From: Formicincola oecophyllae
Lineage (GTDB): Bacteria; Pseudomonadota; Alphaproteobacteria; Acetobacterales; Acetobacteraceae
Reading direction: 5' to 3'
Assembly: GCF_006542395.2 (NCBI RefSeq)
Contig: NZ_CP038231.1
Location: forward strand, 682,001-746,000
DNA length: 64,000 nt
Shown: positions 30,985-39,722 of the stretch, in pieces
Position numbering within the stretch: the stretch's first letter is position 1
Layout: every line of letters starts with the position of its first letter
Translations under genes and position numbers: made by a program
The notes under the pieces: model-generated
The model's database searches: none
What the model was told of the DNA's origin: nothing
The model's input: the letters and a program-made list of their open reading frames with translations, nothing else

Positions 30985-33735
30985 TCAGAATTGCGCACGG
31001 ACTGAACCAAAGAACTGCCGTGGCGCACCCAATAGAATGGACTGGTTCATGGCTGCCGCCCCGCCACGATTATCCATGGTGAAGCCATTCTGCCCCATGG
31101 TGGAGGCATAGCGAGCATTGTTGAGGTTGTAGACATTGAAGGAGAAAATCAGCTTCCGTGCCCCAAAAGGCACCGATGGGCTGATGAACACGTCATCCAT
31201 GGTGTAGGAAATACCAAGGTCACTTATCCAGTAAGCGGGGATTTTATAGTCACCCACATAATCATAGCTGCGCCGACTATAATATTGGCCATCCACCCAG
31301 GCGGAAAAACCACCGTTGCTCCAGGACAAGCGCGCTTTGTACATGAACTCTGGATAAGCCACCACCTGCTTGCCGCGGGTGTGGTAAACCACGCCGCCAG
31401 AGGACATGTCCCGGTCATAGGTGGCATGGTTGCCGCTGACGGAATTGAAGAGAGCCAGCGTTGCCAAGGGTGAATCAGGGGCCCACAAGGCAAAGGGCTT
31501 GAGGGTCAGGGCCGCGTCAACGCCATTCATGGTGACGCCCCCCATGTTCCTCACCACAGCGCCTGCCTGGTTCAGCATGTTGCCACCGCCCGTTCCTGTG
31601 GTGATTTGCTGCAGGCGGTTGCGGAAATTGGTGCGGTACAGATAAAGGTCCAGCTGGGCAGCAGGGTGGCTGTAGCGGTAGCCCAGGCTGTAGGTCCAGT
31701 CCGTTTCAGGTTTCAAACTGCCACGCACATTGTTGAAGGCCTGTTGGGTGACCGCCAGGGGGGAAGCGCATGAATTGAAGCCGCACAAGCTGTAGGCATG
31801 GGCGTTTTCAGAAGCGTCAAACCAGACTTCATGGTTTCGCAGAAAATGATAGTCACCTGAAAAATGCGGCAGGAAAGCGTAGGCCGACGTCAAACTGACA
31901 TGGTTGGCCAAAGTGGCAGGAAAGCGCCTTGTGCCATTGGTGGCATCCCCTATGCGGCTGTTCACCCACATTGACTTAAAACCACCGTGCAGTGCCAACC
32001 CCCTCACCCATTGCGGGCGCCAGGTATCAGATACATGGGCGGTGACGGTGTTGGTGGTGTAGTTCTCCCCCCACAAGGTTTCACGTGGTGTGCCGTGAAG
32101 GGTGCCAAATGGGTTGAGGGGCCGCCCTTCAGGGCTGTTGGGTTGCTGGTAAGCGTAAGCGTAGGAATCATAGACGCTGTACTCGTACCACACTCCTCCT
32201 TCAAGGTGATGGTGGCCCAGATAGCCATCAACAGAGGTGAGGCCGCCAAAACGTTCTGTGGAGGGGTGGCGCACCTGCTCGAAAATACGCCCGTTGTTCA
32301 GGCCACCTGAACCATCTTGCTGGATGAGGGTGCTTGTGCCTGGCGCACATGTGGCTGCGCCGGCAGCGGTGCCGGCGCCACAGGCATAAGGGTTTGAATA
32401 AGTGCCACGCCCGTTTTGGCTGTGACCGTAGAAACTGCTTTTCCAGAACGTGCGGTCTGCCACCTTGATGTCAAACTGCCCACCCCCGAACAGGTTCTGG
32501 TTGCTGGCAGTACTGTCGTAATAGGCGGCATCCTTGGCGTCAGGTAGGCCGGCCATGTTGGCAGGGAAATGCCCCATGGCGCTTTCATAAGCTTTGCGCC
32601 AGCCATGGCCGGTGTGAAAATAGTTGTCCAGCCTGCGCCCAAAACGCCCCATCCAGGTGGGAGTGTAATCCTGGTAGTTGGTGAAAGCCATTTCATCCCA
32701 GTCGAAAAAGGCCGTGAACCTGCTTTCTGACGTCAAGGGCTGAACAAGACGCGCATTGACCTGCTGCATGAACTGGCCACCACCGCCTTTCCATTTGTCA
32801 GTGTCGTTGCGCATGTAGGAGACATAGAACTTGGTGCCGCTTTCATTCAGTTTTCCTGAATCAAAACGCGTGAAGGTGTGGAAAAGCGCATTGCTGCCGA
32901 ACACCTGCTCCAGCCGGTCGCCCCTGCGGTTTTGGGGGGCAGAGCCAACATAATTGATGGTGCCTCCCAGATTGCTTGTGCTGGCGGCCTTCTCATCGCC
33001 AGCGCCCCGAGTGACATCAAGGCGGTCCACGTTTTCAGCTGAGATGGCCTCACTGGGAGCAAGGCCATTGTAAGTGCGGAACCCAGGCTCACCCAAAGGC
33101 AGGCCATCCAGTGTCATGCCGATTTCGCTTTGGGTGAAACCATGCATGTAAAGCTGGTTGGAATAGACATCCAGCCCCAGCGGATCGTCTGACTGGAACT
33201 CCACCCCTGGCAACAGGCCCAGGGCCTTCAAGGGGTTGGTGCCAGGCACCTGGGCTTCAAGCAACCGGTGACCCACAACCACGGCATCACCGCTGACGCG
33301 CCTGGATGCACCGATTTTCAAGCTTTCAGTGCCGCCATACACCCCATGGGAATGCTTGTGTGGATGGGTGGCAGCATGCGTGCGGCCACCACCTTCACCA
33401 GCCTGCCCTGGTTGGCGGGCGCCCTTGCGGTGCGCGGGGCGTTTGCCCGCCAAACGTTTGCCCAGGCTGGCCGCAGCCGGCCATTCCTTGCCACTATGGT
33501 TTCCACCAGCCTTCACCTGGGGCGCGCCCAGCGAGAAAGTCAGTGTTGTGGCTGTGCCAGCACAGATCTTGATGGCGCCACGCACCCGGTCGCGCAGGTG
33601 CAGCGTGAATTCATCACGCAAGCGGTTGGCGCAGCCATGAAGCAGGCTCCGGCCTGGGGAAGTCTGCACTGTGCCCCCTTGCTGAGGAAGTGCCCCACCC
33701 CACTTGACGTTACTGAACGCTTTCTGCCTTGCCAT
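30985..33735 (-). CDS. TonB-dependent outer-membrane receptor
   Basis: Gated porin of 916 residues, an energised importer probably driven by the TonB system at 5-8 kb. A plug domain (about 155-270, with VYSNQLYMHGFTQSEIGMTL and the NLGGTINYVG strand) is followed by a 22-strand barrel ending in the outer-membrane C-terminal Phe (SVRAQF). The substrate is unknown. The N-terminus is odd: AAGGA precedes the ATG at 33735, but the hydrophobic segment resembling a signal peptide (IKICAGTATTLTFSLGA) begins only near residue 54, so a GTG at 33585 may be the true start. A His-rich stretch (THAATHPHKHSHG) precedes the plug. Confidence 0.88.
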   Translation of the reverse strand: MARQKAFSNVKWGGALPQQGGTVQTSPGRSLLHGCANRLRDEFTLHLRDRVRGAIKICAGTATTLTFSLGAPQVKAGGNHSGKEWPAAASLGKRLAGKRPAHRKGARQPGQAGEGGGRTHAATHPHKHSHGVYGGTESLKIGASRRVSGDAVVVGHRLLEAQVPGTNPLKALGLLPGVEFQSDDPLGLDVYSNQLYMHGFTQSEIGMTLDGLPLGEPGFRTYNGLAPSEAISAENVDRLDVTRGAGDEKAASTSNLGGTINYVGSAPQNRRGDRLEQVFGSNALFHTFTRFDSGKLNESGTKFYVSYMRNDTDKWKGGGGQFMQQVNARLVQPLTSESRFTAFFDWDEMAFTNYQDYTPTWMGRFGRRLDNYFHTGHGWRKAYESAMGHFPANMAGLPDAKDAAYYDSTASNQNLFGGGQFDIKVADRTFWKSSFYGHSQNGRGTYSNPYACGAGTAAGAATCAPGTSTLIQQDGSGGLNNGRIFEQVRHPSTERFGGLTSVDGYLGHHHLEGGVWYEYSVYDSYAYAYQQPNSPEGRPLNPFGTLHGTPRETLWGENYTTNTVTAHVSDTWRPQWVRGLALHGGFKSMWVNSRIGDATNGTRRFPATLANHVSLTSAYAFLPHFSGDYHFLRNHEVWFDASENAHAYSLCGFNSCASPLAVTQQAFNNVRGSLKPETDWTYSLGYRYSHPAAQLDLYLYRTNFRNRLQQITTGTGGGNMLNQAGAVVRNMGGVTMNGVDAALTLKPFALWAPDSPLATLALFNSVSGNHATYDRDMSSGGVVYHTRGKQVVAYPEFMYKARLSWSNGGFSAWVDGQYYSRRSYDYVGDYKIPAYWISDLGISYTMDDVFISPSVPFGARKLIFSFNVYNLNNARYASTMGQNGFTMDNRGGAAAMNQSILLGAPRQFFGSVRAQF

Positions 33736-33862
33736 ACTTCATCCTTCCGCAAGCGCTCCGAAGCGCCCTTGAACTGGGAAGCATGCATCTTAACGCCTTA
33801 ACCTAAGGACAGGCTATGACCCAACACGCACAAGGTCTGGAGCCTACAAAAAGCCATCACCC

Positions 33863-34393
33863 TCAAAGGATGGTAGATTCGCCCAAAGCCGCGCGGGCGG
33901 CAGAGGCAAAGTCACTTTTGGCCAGCCAGGCGGCCTCCCCAGGCAGCATGGTCATCATGGCCAGGCACAGCGCAGCGCCAAAACAAACGCTGTCGCTACG
34001 CACCATGTTCACCATTTGGCGCTGTACCAGCAGGGCGGCGCGCGCCATGAGGTAGATTTCGTCAGCATGTTCGCGAATGTCAGGATGGCTGGCCTCGCAG
34101 GCATAGGCGTCACCCAGCATTTTCAACGCCCTGAATGTGGCTGCTTCCTGGGATTCGAACCCCGTGCGGCTGGCTTCCAGGTAATCGTAGATGAGAACGC
34201 GCATCCGGGCAGGGAAAGAAAGCAGCTTGGGGAAATTGATGTGGCTTGAATGGCAAAGCGCCTTGCGGTTGACCAGCATGTCCGCGAAGGGAGCTGCGAA
34301 GTTGCTCATCACTTCATCAACGCTGGGCAGGATGGCCGGCTTCGCTGAAGCGGGCTTGGTTGGCGCCGTTGCTGTGGGATTGGTTTCAGTCAT
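33863..34393 (-). CDS. Helical cytoplasmic protein, unknown
   Basis: A 176-residue protein with AAGGACC ahead of the chosen ATG. After a Thr/Ala/Pro-rich tail (1-25), the rest is helical with no signal peptide; four cysteines are scattered through it. The centre, NFPKLLSFPARMRVLIYDYL followed by EASRTGFESQEAATFRAL, looks well conserved in style but fits no family I can name. It is divergent from the Cys/His-rich protein gene and upstream of the TonB-dependent receptor in the same direction, so the last two could be co-expressed. Confidence 0.6.
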   Translation of the reverse strand: MTETNPTATAPTKPASAKPAILPSVDEVMSNFAAPFADMLVNRKALCHSSHINFPKLLSFPARMRVLIYDYLEASRTGFESQEAATFRALKMLGDAYACEASHPDIREHADEIYLMARAALLVQRQMVNMVRSDSVCFGAALCLAMMTMLPGEAAWLAKSDFASAARAALGESTIL

Positions 34394-34673
34394 GGCTGGT
34401 CCTTGAAGCAATTGAAGTGAGGCATGGCCGTCAGGTTCCCCACGCCTGCCTGGAGGCTTGGGCAAGCCCACACCATCCCCCCCTCCGGCTGACGCCGCAA
34501 GGCGGTTTGGCGGCAAGGGAGTGATGCGGTGAACTCATGCAGGCCCTGATCTTTATGGCCCGCACCATCTTTCAGCATGAACATGGCAGCACCATGTTCA
34601 TCCCAGCCAGGCGAGCGCCCAGGTTTTGCCACGCTCCGGTTCATTTTCATTCCGTCCCATGCCAGGAGAGACC

Positions 34674-35300
34674 ATGCACACCAACCATGCCACCACAGAA
34701 CCTGTTTTCCGGGCCAACTGCCCCGTGTGCGACTGCAAGGGCGATTGGCACGCCACCACCAAGGAAGGGCGCTGTGAATGTGGCTGCAGCTGTGCCTGCC
34801 ATGAACGTGAAGCTGCAACCATGCCGAGTACAGGTTGCGCCTGCAGCAGCATTCGCCGCCATGGCCACAGCCACGACCAGGCTCCTGATAGCCAGGATGT
34901 CCAGGATAACCAAGCTGACCAGCCAGTCACGGCCGAGGAGAGTCACGATCACGACCAACCTGCTGATGCCGCCCTCATCCTCACCCCCCATGACATGATC
35001 CACCAATTGGAAGGATTGTTGAAAAAGCGCCGTGAGATTGGTTTTGAGAAGGATGGCGACAATGACCCCCTTTTCACTGAAGAAGACCGCATGAACGCGC
35101 TGCGCTTCATGGTGGCCGGCTTTGGGCTGGCGCAGGCTGCAGCAGGCGCAAGCCCAGCAGCGGTGGCCCAGTTCGCCAAGACCGTTCTGGCTGACATGGA
35201 CAATTCCCCCAAAGTCTCAGGCGTTGGCTCCTCTGCCAAAGCTGCCCAGGGGCGCCATTCAGGCTGCGAATGCGGCCCTCATGGCCACCACGACCACTGA
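34674..35300 (+). CDS. Cys/His-rich putative metal-binding protein, unknown
   Basis: A 208-residue protein; AGGAGA lies five bases before the ATG. The first 60 residues hold ten cysteines, including CPVCDCKG and CECGCSCACHE, resembling a metal-cluster or zinc-binding module. A His/Asp-rich linker follows, then a helical domain (about 100-185), and the C-terminus CECGPHGHHDH adds more ligands. There is no signal peptide, so it should be cytoplasmic. I know no matching family. The neighbour at 33863-34393 is divergent, sharing a 280-base control region. Confidence 0.62.
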   Translation: MHTNHATTEPVFRANCPVCDCKGDWHATTKEGRCECGCSCACHEREAATMPSTGCACSSIRRHGHSHDQAPDSQDVQDNQADQPVTAEESHDHDQPADAALILTPHDMIHQLEGLLKKRREIGFEKDGDNDPLFTEEDRMNALRFMVAGFGLAQAAAGASPAAVAQFAKTVLADMDNSPKVSGVGSSAKAAQGRHSGCECGPHGHHDH

Positions 35301-35332
35301 AAAGGCGCTTAAGACCAACAGTGAAGCACCAT

Positions 35333-35363
35333 GCCCAGCCATGGCTTGGGTGCGGGGCTGGGC
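35333..35363 (+). repeat. 8-bp inverted repeat after the Cys/His-rich gene
   Basis: GCCCAGCC (35333-35340) and GGCTGGGC (35356-35363) form a strong stem with a 15-base loop but no T-run. It may be the 3' end of the upstream transcript. Confidence 0.4.
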
Positions 35364-35538
35364 TGTGAAAAGCACCAGCCTTTTCCCAGGCCATGGCCCC
35401 ATTTTTGCCCCAGCCTTGCTTTAGTCAACGCCCCTATGAACGTGGTGCCGCGTGGCCCCATGGGAAAACCGCGCGTTGCAGCCACGCCGCCAAGGCTTTG
35501 TGACTACCGCGATCTTGCAGTGAAGAAGGGCCCAACCG

Positions 35539-36474
35539 TTGGCTATACAGGATTGTCCCATTGTCATGGGGTTTGACAGGCGCTACGCGCGCCCTGCCTA
35601 CATTGTCATGCAGTCTGTGATGGACACGGTGGCGCCGCAGCGCTTCGTGTCCTTCAAGGTCCTCCATGAAGGCTTGCCTGAGGAAGTCATGCGGGTGGGG
35701 CGCCTGCTGTTCAACCAAGGGCGTTCTACCATAGAGTTCATCGATGTGCGTGAACGCATGGCCACCATGGAGATGTTCACCACCCGCCACCTGTCGCGGG
35801 CCATGTTCTACCGTTTGATGATCCCAGAGCTGTTCAGCGACCACGATGGCGTGTTGTATCTGGATTCAGATATGGTCGCCATGCGCGATGTGTTTGACAT
35901 GGTCGAGGAAGTGCCTGCTGACAAAAAACTGGCTGCGGTGCGTGACGGCATCTCCAAAATCGACCGGCTGCATGGCGCCCACATGCGTGAGCTCATGGAT
36001 GCTGGCCCTGACGACCTGCTTGCCCTCAGCCTTGAAGACTACAAGCGCCAGGTTATTGGGTTGGACGACCCTGACCGTTACTTCAATTCAGGCACGTTGT
36101 TCCTGCGCCCCAGCAAAATCACCCCTGAGGAGATTGAAGCCTGCTTCAAGCTGGTTGACGCACCGCGCTACTGCCCTGACCAGGACATCCTCAACGCCGT
36201 TTTCAAAGACAGCACCCATTTGCTGGGGGAACGCTGGAACTTTGTCACTGGTTCACGTTGGGAAGGCTATTTCCGCGAGCTTCCCGAAGATTGGCGCAAG
36301 GAACGCGAAGAGGAACGCAAACAGGTGGGCATCTACCATTGGCCTGGCCCTGTGAAGCCATGGCGCATCCCCGGCACCAGCAATGCCGAGGCCTACCATC
36401 ACTTCGCCAAGAGCCTTGATGCACACCTTCAACGCATTGCGGAGCCTTACTTCAACGAGCTTCTGCCCGTCTGA
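35539..36474 (+). CDS. Glycosyltransferase family 8
   Basis: A GT8 retaining glycosyltransferase of 311 residues, likely adding glucose or galactose to lipopolysaccharide core or another surface glycan in the cytoplasm. The metal-binding DxD is D109-S-D111 in VLYLDSDMVAM; RYFNSGTLFLR and CPDQDILNAVF are further family blocks, and IYHWPGPVKPW supplies the second metal/His motif. The start is a TTG with GAAGAAGG nine bases ahead; the next in-frame ATG at 35566 would remove the first strand (CPIVMGFD). Convergent with the rhodanese gene, 15 bases apart. Confidence 0.87.
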   Translation: MAIQDCPIVMGFDRRYARPAYIVMQSVMDTVAPQRFVSFKVLHEGLPEEVMRVGRLLFNQGRSTIEFIDVRERMATMEMFTTRHLSRAMFYRLMIPELFSDHDGVLYLDSDMVAMRDVFDMVEEVPADKKLAAVRDGISKIDRLHGAHMRELMDAGPDDLLALSLEDYKRQVIGLDDPDRYFNSGTLFLRPSKITPEEIEACFKLVDAPRYCPDQDILNAVFKDSTHLLGERWNFVTGSRWEGYFRELPEDWRKEREEERKQVGIYHWPGPVKPWRIPGTSNAEAYHHFAKSLDAHLQRIAEPYFNELLPV

Positions 36475-36489
36475 ACGCTGGTTGGGCGC

Positions 36490-36900
36490 TCAGCCCCTAG
36501 CAGGCTGGGTGGGCAGGCCCTGTGCAGCCCACCCTTGCTGGGGCGCATGGGGATTAACAAACCCACCCCTGACATTGATGGCTTCCCCATAGCCCGCCTG
36601 GCGCGCCAGCTGTGCTGCTGCAGCGCTGCGCACACCGCTGCGACACAGGAACAGCACAGGCACAGGCACCTCTTTGGGCACGGCCTTTTCCAAAGCGTTG
36701 ATGAAGCTTTGCAGGTCACGTTCAGTGGCAGCGCCCATAGGCCACGGCAAGCACACCAGGCGTTGGGGTGCGCCCCCAAGGCCTGCCAGGTCAGCCACGC
36801 CTGTAGTGGCCCATTCCCCTGGCGTGCGCACATCTACCAAGATGGAATCTGGGTTGGCATGGAGGACATCCCACGCCTGATTCACGTCAAGCTCTTTCAT
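36490..36900 (-). CDS. Rhodanese-domain protein
   Basis: Single-domain rhodanese of 136 residues, a sulfurtransferase of the cytoplasm. DVRTPGEW is the substrate-side motif, and the persulfide-forming cysteine lies in FLCRSGVRSAAAA, the normal CxxGxR active loop. An insertion around WATTGVADLAGLGGAPQRLV is also common in alphaproteobacterial homologues. AGGAAA precedes the ATG at 36900 by seven bases; an earlier start at 36945 is less likely. The acceptor of the sulfur is unknown. Confidence 0.85.
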   Translation of the reverse strand: MKELDVNQAWDVLHANPDSILVDVRTPGEWATTGVADLAGLGGAPQRLVCLPWPMGAATERDLQSFINALEKAVPKEVPVPVLFLCRSGVRSAAAAQLARQAGYGEAINVRGGFVNPHAPQQGWAAQGLPTQPARG

Positions 36901-37029
36901 TATGCGTTTTCCTAGCCCTGTTTTAAGTTCATGTTCTAAGTTCAAGCCTGTTCATACGTCAGGCGCCCGCCCCCTCCGCAGGGCTTGGGCAGGGCTCGCT
37001 TTGAGCTAGCGCATTTTAAGGAAAAATTC

Positions 37030-37629
37030 ATGACCCAATCCGTTCTCATCCTGGATGGCGGGCGCGATTTCGCCCATTCCAAAGGCAGGCTCAATCATGC
37101 CCTGGCCGATCTGGCGGCCGAAACGCTGCAGGACATGGGATTCCAGCCTGTCATTACCCGCATTGGTACAGATTACGACCTGGAGCGGGAAGTGGAGCGT
37201 ATCCTGCAGGCCGCGGCGTTAATTTGGCAGGCGCCAGCCTGGTGGATGGGCGTGCCTTGGACAGTGAAGAAATACATGGATGAGGTGTTCACCGCAGGCC
37301 ACGGCAAGGTCTACGCCAATGATGGCCGCACCCGCAGCGACCCCAGCAAGCACTACGGTTCAGGGGGCCTTTTGCAGGGTAAGCATTACATGCTTTCCGT
37401 CACTTGGAATGCTCCTGTCCAGGCTTTCACCGATCCAGCTGATTTTTTTGAAGGCAAAGGGGTGGACGGCGTCTATTTCCCCTTCCACAAGGCCAACCAG
37501 TTCCTGGGGCTGGCGCCATTGCCCACCTTCATGGCCAATGACGTGATGAAGGACCCCCACATTGAAAATGACTTCACCCGTTACCGTAGCCACCTCAATG
37601 CGGCATTCCAGCCTTTGTTGAAGTGCTGA
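37030..37629 (+). CDS. mdaB: MdaB-like NAD(P)H quinone oxidoreductase
   Basis: Flavodoxin-fold FAD enzyme of 199 residues that reduces quinones by two electrons, protecting against redox stress. The MdaB pattern is visible: WQAPAWWMGVPWTVKKYMDE (flavin site), the TAGHGKVYANDGRTRSDPSK segment and YGSGGLLQGKHYMLSVTWN. AAGGAAAAATTC precedes the ATG. The 3' end overlaps the convergent membrane-protein gene by 35 bases. Could also be called a YwrO/KefF-type reductase, but the motifs favour MdaB. Confidence 0.88.
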   Translation: MTQSVLILDGGRDFAHSKGRLNHALADLAAETLQDMGFQPVITRIGTDYDLEREVERILQAAALIWQAPAWWMGVPWTVKKYMDEVFTAGHGKVYANDGRTRSDPSKHYGSGGLLQGKHYMLSVTWNAPVQAFTDPADFFEGKGVDGVYFPFHKANQFLGLAPLPTFMANDVMKDPHIENDFTRYRSHLNAAFQPLLKC

Positions 37630-37990
37630 ACGACTCGCCACCCCCGGCAAGGGGTGGCGGCGTGAGGGGGGCTGGTTTGCGGGGCAGGAGGCTGGCCCAT
37701 ACCAGCAGGCAAACCCACCCAGCACCTGTCCACCCCAGTGCTAGGTTGAGGCCAAACAACCACCTTTGGCGTGTGCTGCAGCGCCAATGCCCAACGCAAA
37801 AAGGCAGGAAGTAAAGCCACGCCATGCAGCCCAGACCCAAGGCCAGCATCAGCGACCCTACGATGCCCCCAAACGCCATGAGGTAAGGGTGCGGCTGAAA
37901 AAGACTTTGAAAACCATAGCCCAAACCATGCCATGTCCAGGAGGATAGGTACCACCATAGGGAGGGGGGGGTGTAGAACGGGTTTTCCAT
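37595..37990 (-). CDS. Superinfection-immunity-like membrane protein
   Basis: A 131-residue protein with three membrane segments. The C-terminal pair, YFLPFCVGHWRCSTRQRWLF and then LNLALGWTGAGWVCLLVWA, matches the pattern of the Imm_superinfect family (phage T4 Imm and many chromosomal homologues), which in T4 blocks DNA entry by a second phage. Chromosomal copies have no proven role. AAGGGAT lies before the ATG at 37990. It overlaps the end of mdaB and is divergent from the TetR gene. Confidence 0.65.
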   Translation of the reverse strand: MENPFYTPPSLWWYLSSWTWHGLGYGFQSLFQPHPYLMAFGGIVGSLMLALGLGCMAWLYFLPFCVGHWRCSTRQRWLFGLNLALGWTGAGWVCLLVWASLLPRKPAPLTPPPLAGGGESFSTSTKAGMPH

Positions 37991-38120
37991 GCTGTATCCC
38001 TTCCAGGCAAGCAGGCGTAAACGCAGGGGAAGGCCCAACCATTGGACGCCCTTGGCTGAGCTTGGGCGATCCATGATAGGGACAAGGTCTGTTTCTGTTC
38101 ACTTTGCACAGGCATGTTCC

Positions 38121-38699
38121 TTGGCCAGACCACGCACCTTCGATGAAAATGACGTCCTGCTCAAGGCGTTGGACGTGTTCAAAGCCAAAGGGTTCAAGGC
38201 GACCTCCCTGGCTGAACTGCTGACGGCCACGCAGTTGAGCCGCAGCAGCTTCTACAGCTGCTTTGGCAGCAAGCGGCAGCTTTTCATGCGCGCTTTTGAA
38301 GCCAACCGCCAAGCCCGCCTGTCCAGGCTTGCCCATTTCCTGGATGGCACCCCTGACGTCCGCCAAGGGGTAAAGGATTTTTTCCAAGCATTACTGGAAC
38401 CACCCCAGGCCACGTCCGCCCAGTGCCTAAGTTGCACAGAGTCTGCCGCACTGGCCCCCCATGATGACGTTATGCGTTCCATGCTGGAGCGCGACCGCAA
38501 AGGCTTGGAGGACAAGCTGACAGCAGCTTTGGAGCGTGGCCAGGCAAACCACACCATCAACCAAGCTGCGCCTGCGCGCTCCCTCGCCCAAGCGTTGCTG
38601 GTGCTTTACCAGGGTGTTCAAGTTATGCGGCGCACAGGCATGGCCCTGCCCGTACTGCGGGAAGCGGTGGTGGTATCACTGGCCATTCTGGCGCCGTGA
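38121..38699 (+). CDS. TetR-family transcriptional regulator
   Basis: One-component repressor of 192 residues. The helix-turn-helix is TSLAELLTATQLSRSSFYSC followed by FGSKRQLF, a classical TetR N-terminal domain; the rest is a ligand-binding helical domain with a Cys pair at QCLSC. The TTG at 38121 begins (M)ARPRTFDE, the usual TetR opening; longer open frames start at 37989 or 38073. It lies 258 bases before an alpha/beta hydrolase and MDR-reductase pair, the most probable targets. No strong palindrome is visible in that gap. Confidence 0.8.
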   Translation: MARPRTFDENDVLLKALDVFKAKGFKATSLAELLTATQLSRSSFYSCFGSKRQLFMRAFEANRQARLSRLAHFLDGTPDVRQGVKDFFQALLEPPQATSAQCLSCTESAALAPHDDVMRSMLERDRKGLEDKLTAALERGQANHTINQAAPARSLAQALLVLYQGVQVMRRTGMALPVLREAVVVSLAILAP

Positions 38700-38957
38700 A
38701 AATAATTCTGGAACGTTTGGTCCAAAACCCATAAGCTTGCTTCAGGGCAGCAATGGCGCGCTTCCTAAACTGGGAAATAGGTGGAGGCGTGGCGGTTGAA
38801 TTCCCCTCCATCACGTGGATCGAGGTCTGCGCACGCCATACCTACCATCCATAGACTGCTCACTAGCTGTGCCTGCCATGGCTCGGCGCGGCTTGCCTGA
38901 ACAAAGGGCGGCGCAGACAGGCAACCTTCCACCAACCCCGTACCAAAGGATTGCACC

Positions 38958-39671
38958 ATGACAACGCACACGCCCCAAACATCCCCCGCAGACAGGCCAA
39001 CCATCGTCCTCATCCATGGGCTTTGGGGGGATGCTGCCCATTGGGGAGAAGTCATCGCGGCCTTGGGCAAACGAGGCCACCATAAGGTCCGCGCTGTGGA
39101 AAACCCCTTGACGTCCCTACCAGACGACGCCGAGCGCACCCGCAAGCTGGTGGAGACCATCGAAGAGCCTGTGGTTTTGGTCGGCCATTCCTATGGCGGT
39201 GAGGTCATCACGGAAATGGGCGACCTGCCGAATGTCAAGGCGCTTGTCTACATCTCCGCCTGGGCACCTGCGAAAGGCCAGTGCGCTGATGATCTGTGCA
39301 AAGCTGCCCCAGCGCCTGGCTTGGCTGCCGTCAGCAAGGACAAGTTCGGCTATCTGTGGATTGAGCCAAGCAAGTTTCATGCGTTCTTCTGCCAAGACGT
39401 GCCAGAGGAGAAGGCGCACATCATGGCGGTAACGCAGAAAGCCCCCCTTGCCGGCTTGCTTCAAGACCGCACCACAGCAGCGGCTTGGGAGAACAAACCC
39501 AGCTGGTACCAGCTCTCCACCCAGGACCGCATGATTTTGCCAGCGCAGCAACGTGAATTCGCCGAGCGCGTTAAAGCACGGCGCATTTTGGAATTGCCCA
39601 CAAGCCATGCACCGATGGCCACCCACCCTGACGCCATCGCTGAGCTGATCCTGGAAGCGGCTCAGGCCTGA
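38958..39671 (+). CDS. Alpha/beta hydrolase
   Basis: A 237-residue cytoplasmic serine hydrolase. The oxyanion HGLWGDAAHW loop, nucleophile elbow GHSYGG and the C-terminal catalytic His in SHAPMATHP are visible. The family resembles the esterase/lactonase group often found next to TetR regulators and linked to signal or toxin breakdown. AAGGATT precedes the ATG. The MDR reductase starts 51 bases downstream, suggesting a two-gene operon controlled by the TetR protein. Confidence 0.83.
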   Translation: MTTHTPQTSPADRPTIVLIHGLWGDAAHWGEVIAALGKRGHHKVRAVENPLTSLPDDAERTRKLVETIEEPVVLVGHSYGGEVITEMGDLPNVKALVYISAWAPAKGQCADDLCKAAPAPGLAAVSKDKFGYLWIEPSKFHAFFCQDVPEEKAHIMAVTQKAPLAGLLQDRTTAAAWENKPSWYQLSTQDRMILPAQQREFAERVKARRILELPTSHAPMATHPDAIAELILEAAQA

Positions 39672-39722
39672 AGAAGCACCCCGGCCACCCTCCTTGAACC
39701 ACAACGCAAAGGTTGCAGCACC

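Noticed and set aside
37581-38387. A 268-codon minus-strand frame covering the superinfection-like gene and part of tetR
   Set aside because: It is in a different frame from the gene with family motifs and overlaps the TetR helix-turn-helix in antisense.
38700-38957. TetR operator near TGGAACGTTTGGTCCA
   Set aside because: Only four to five bases per arm match; too weak to call.
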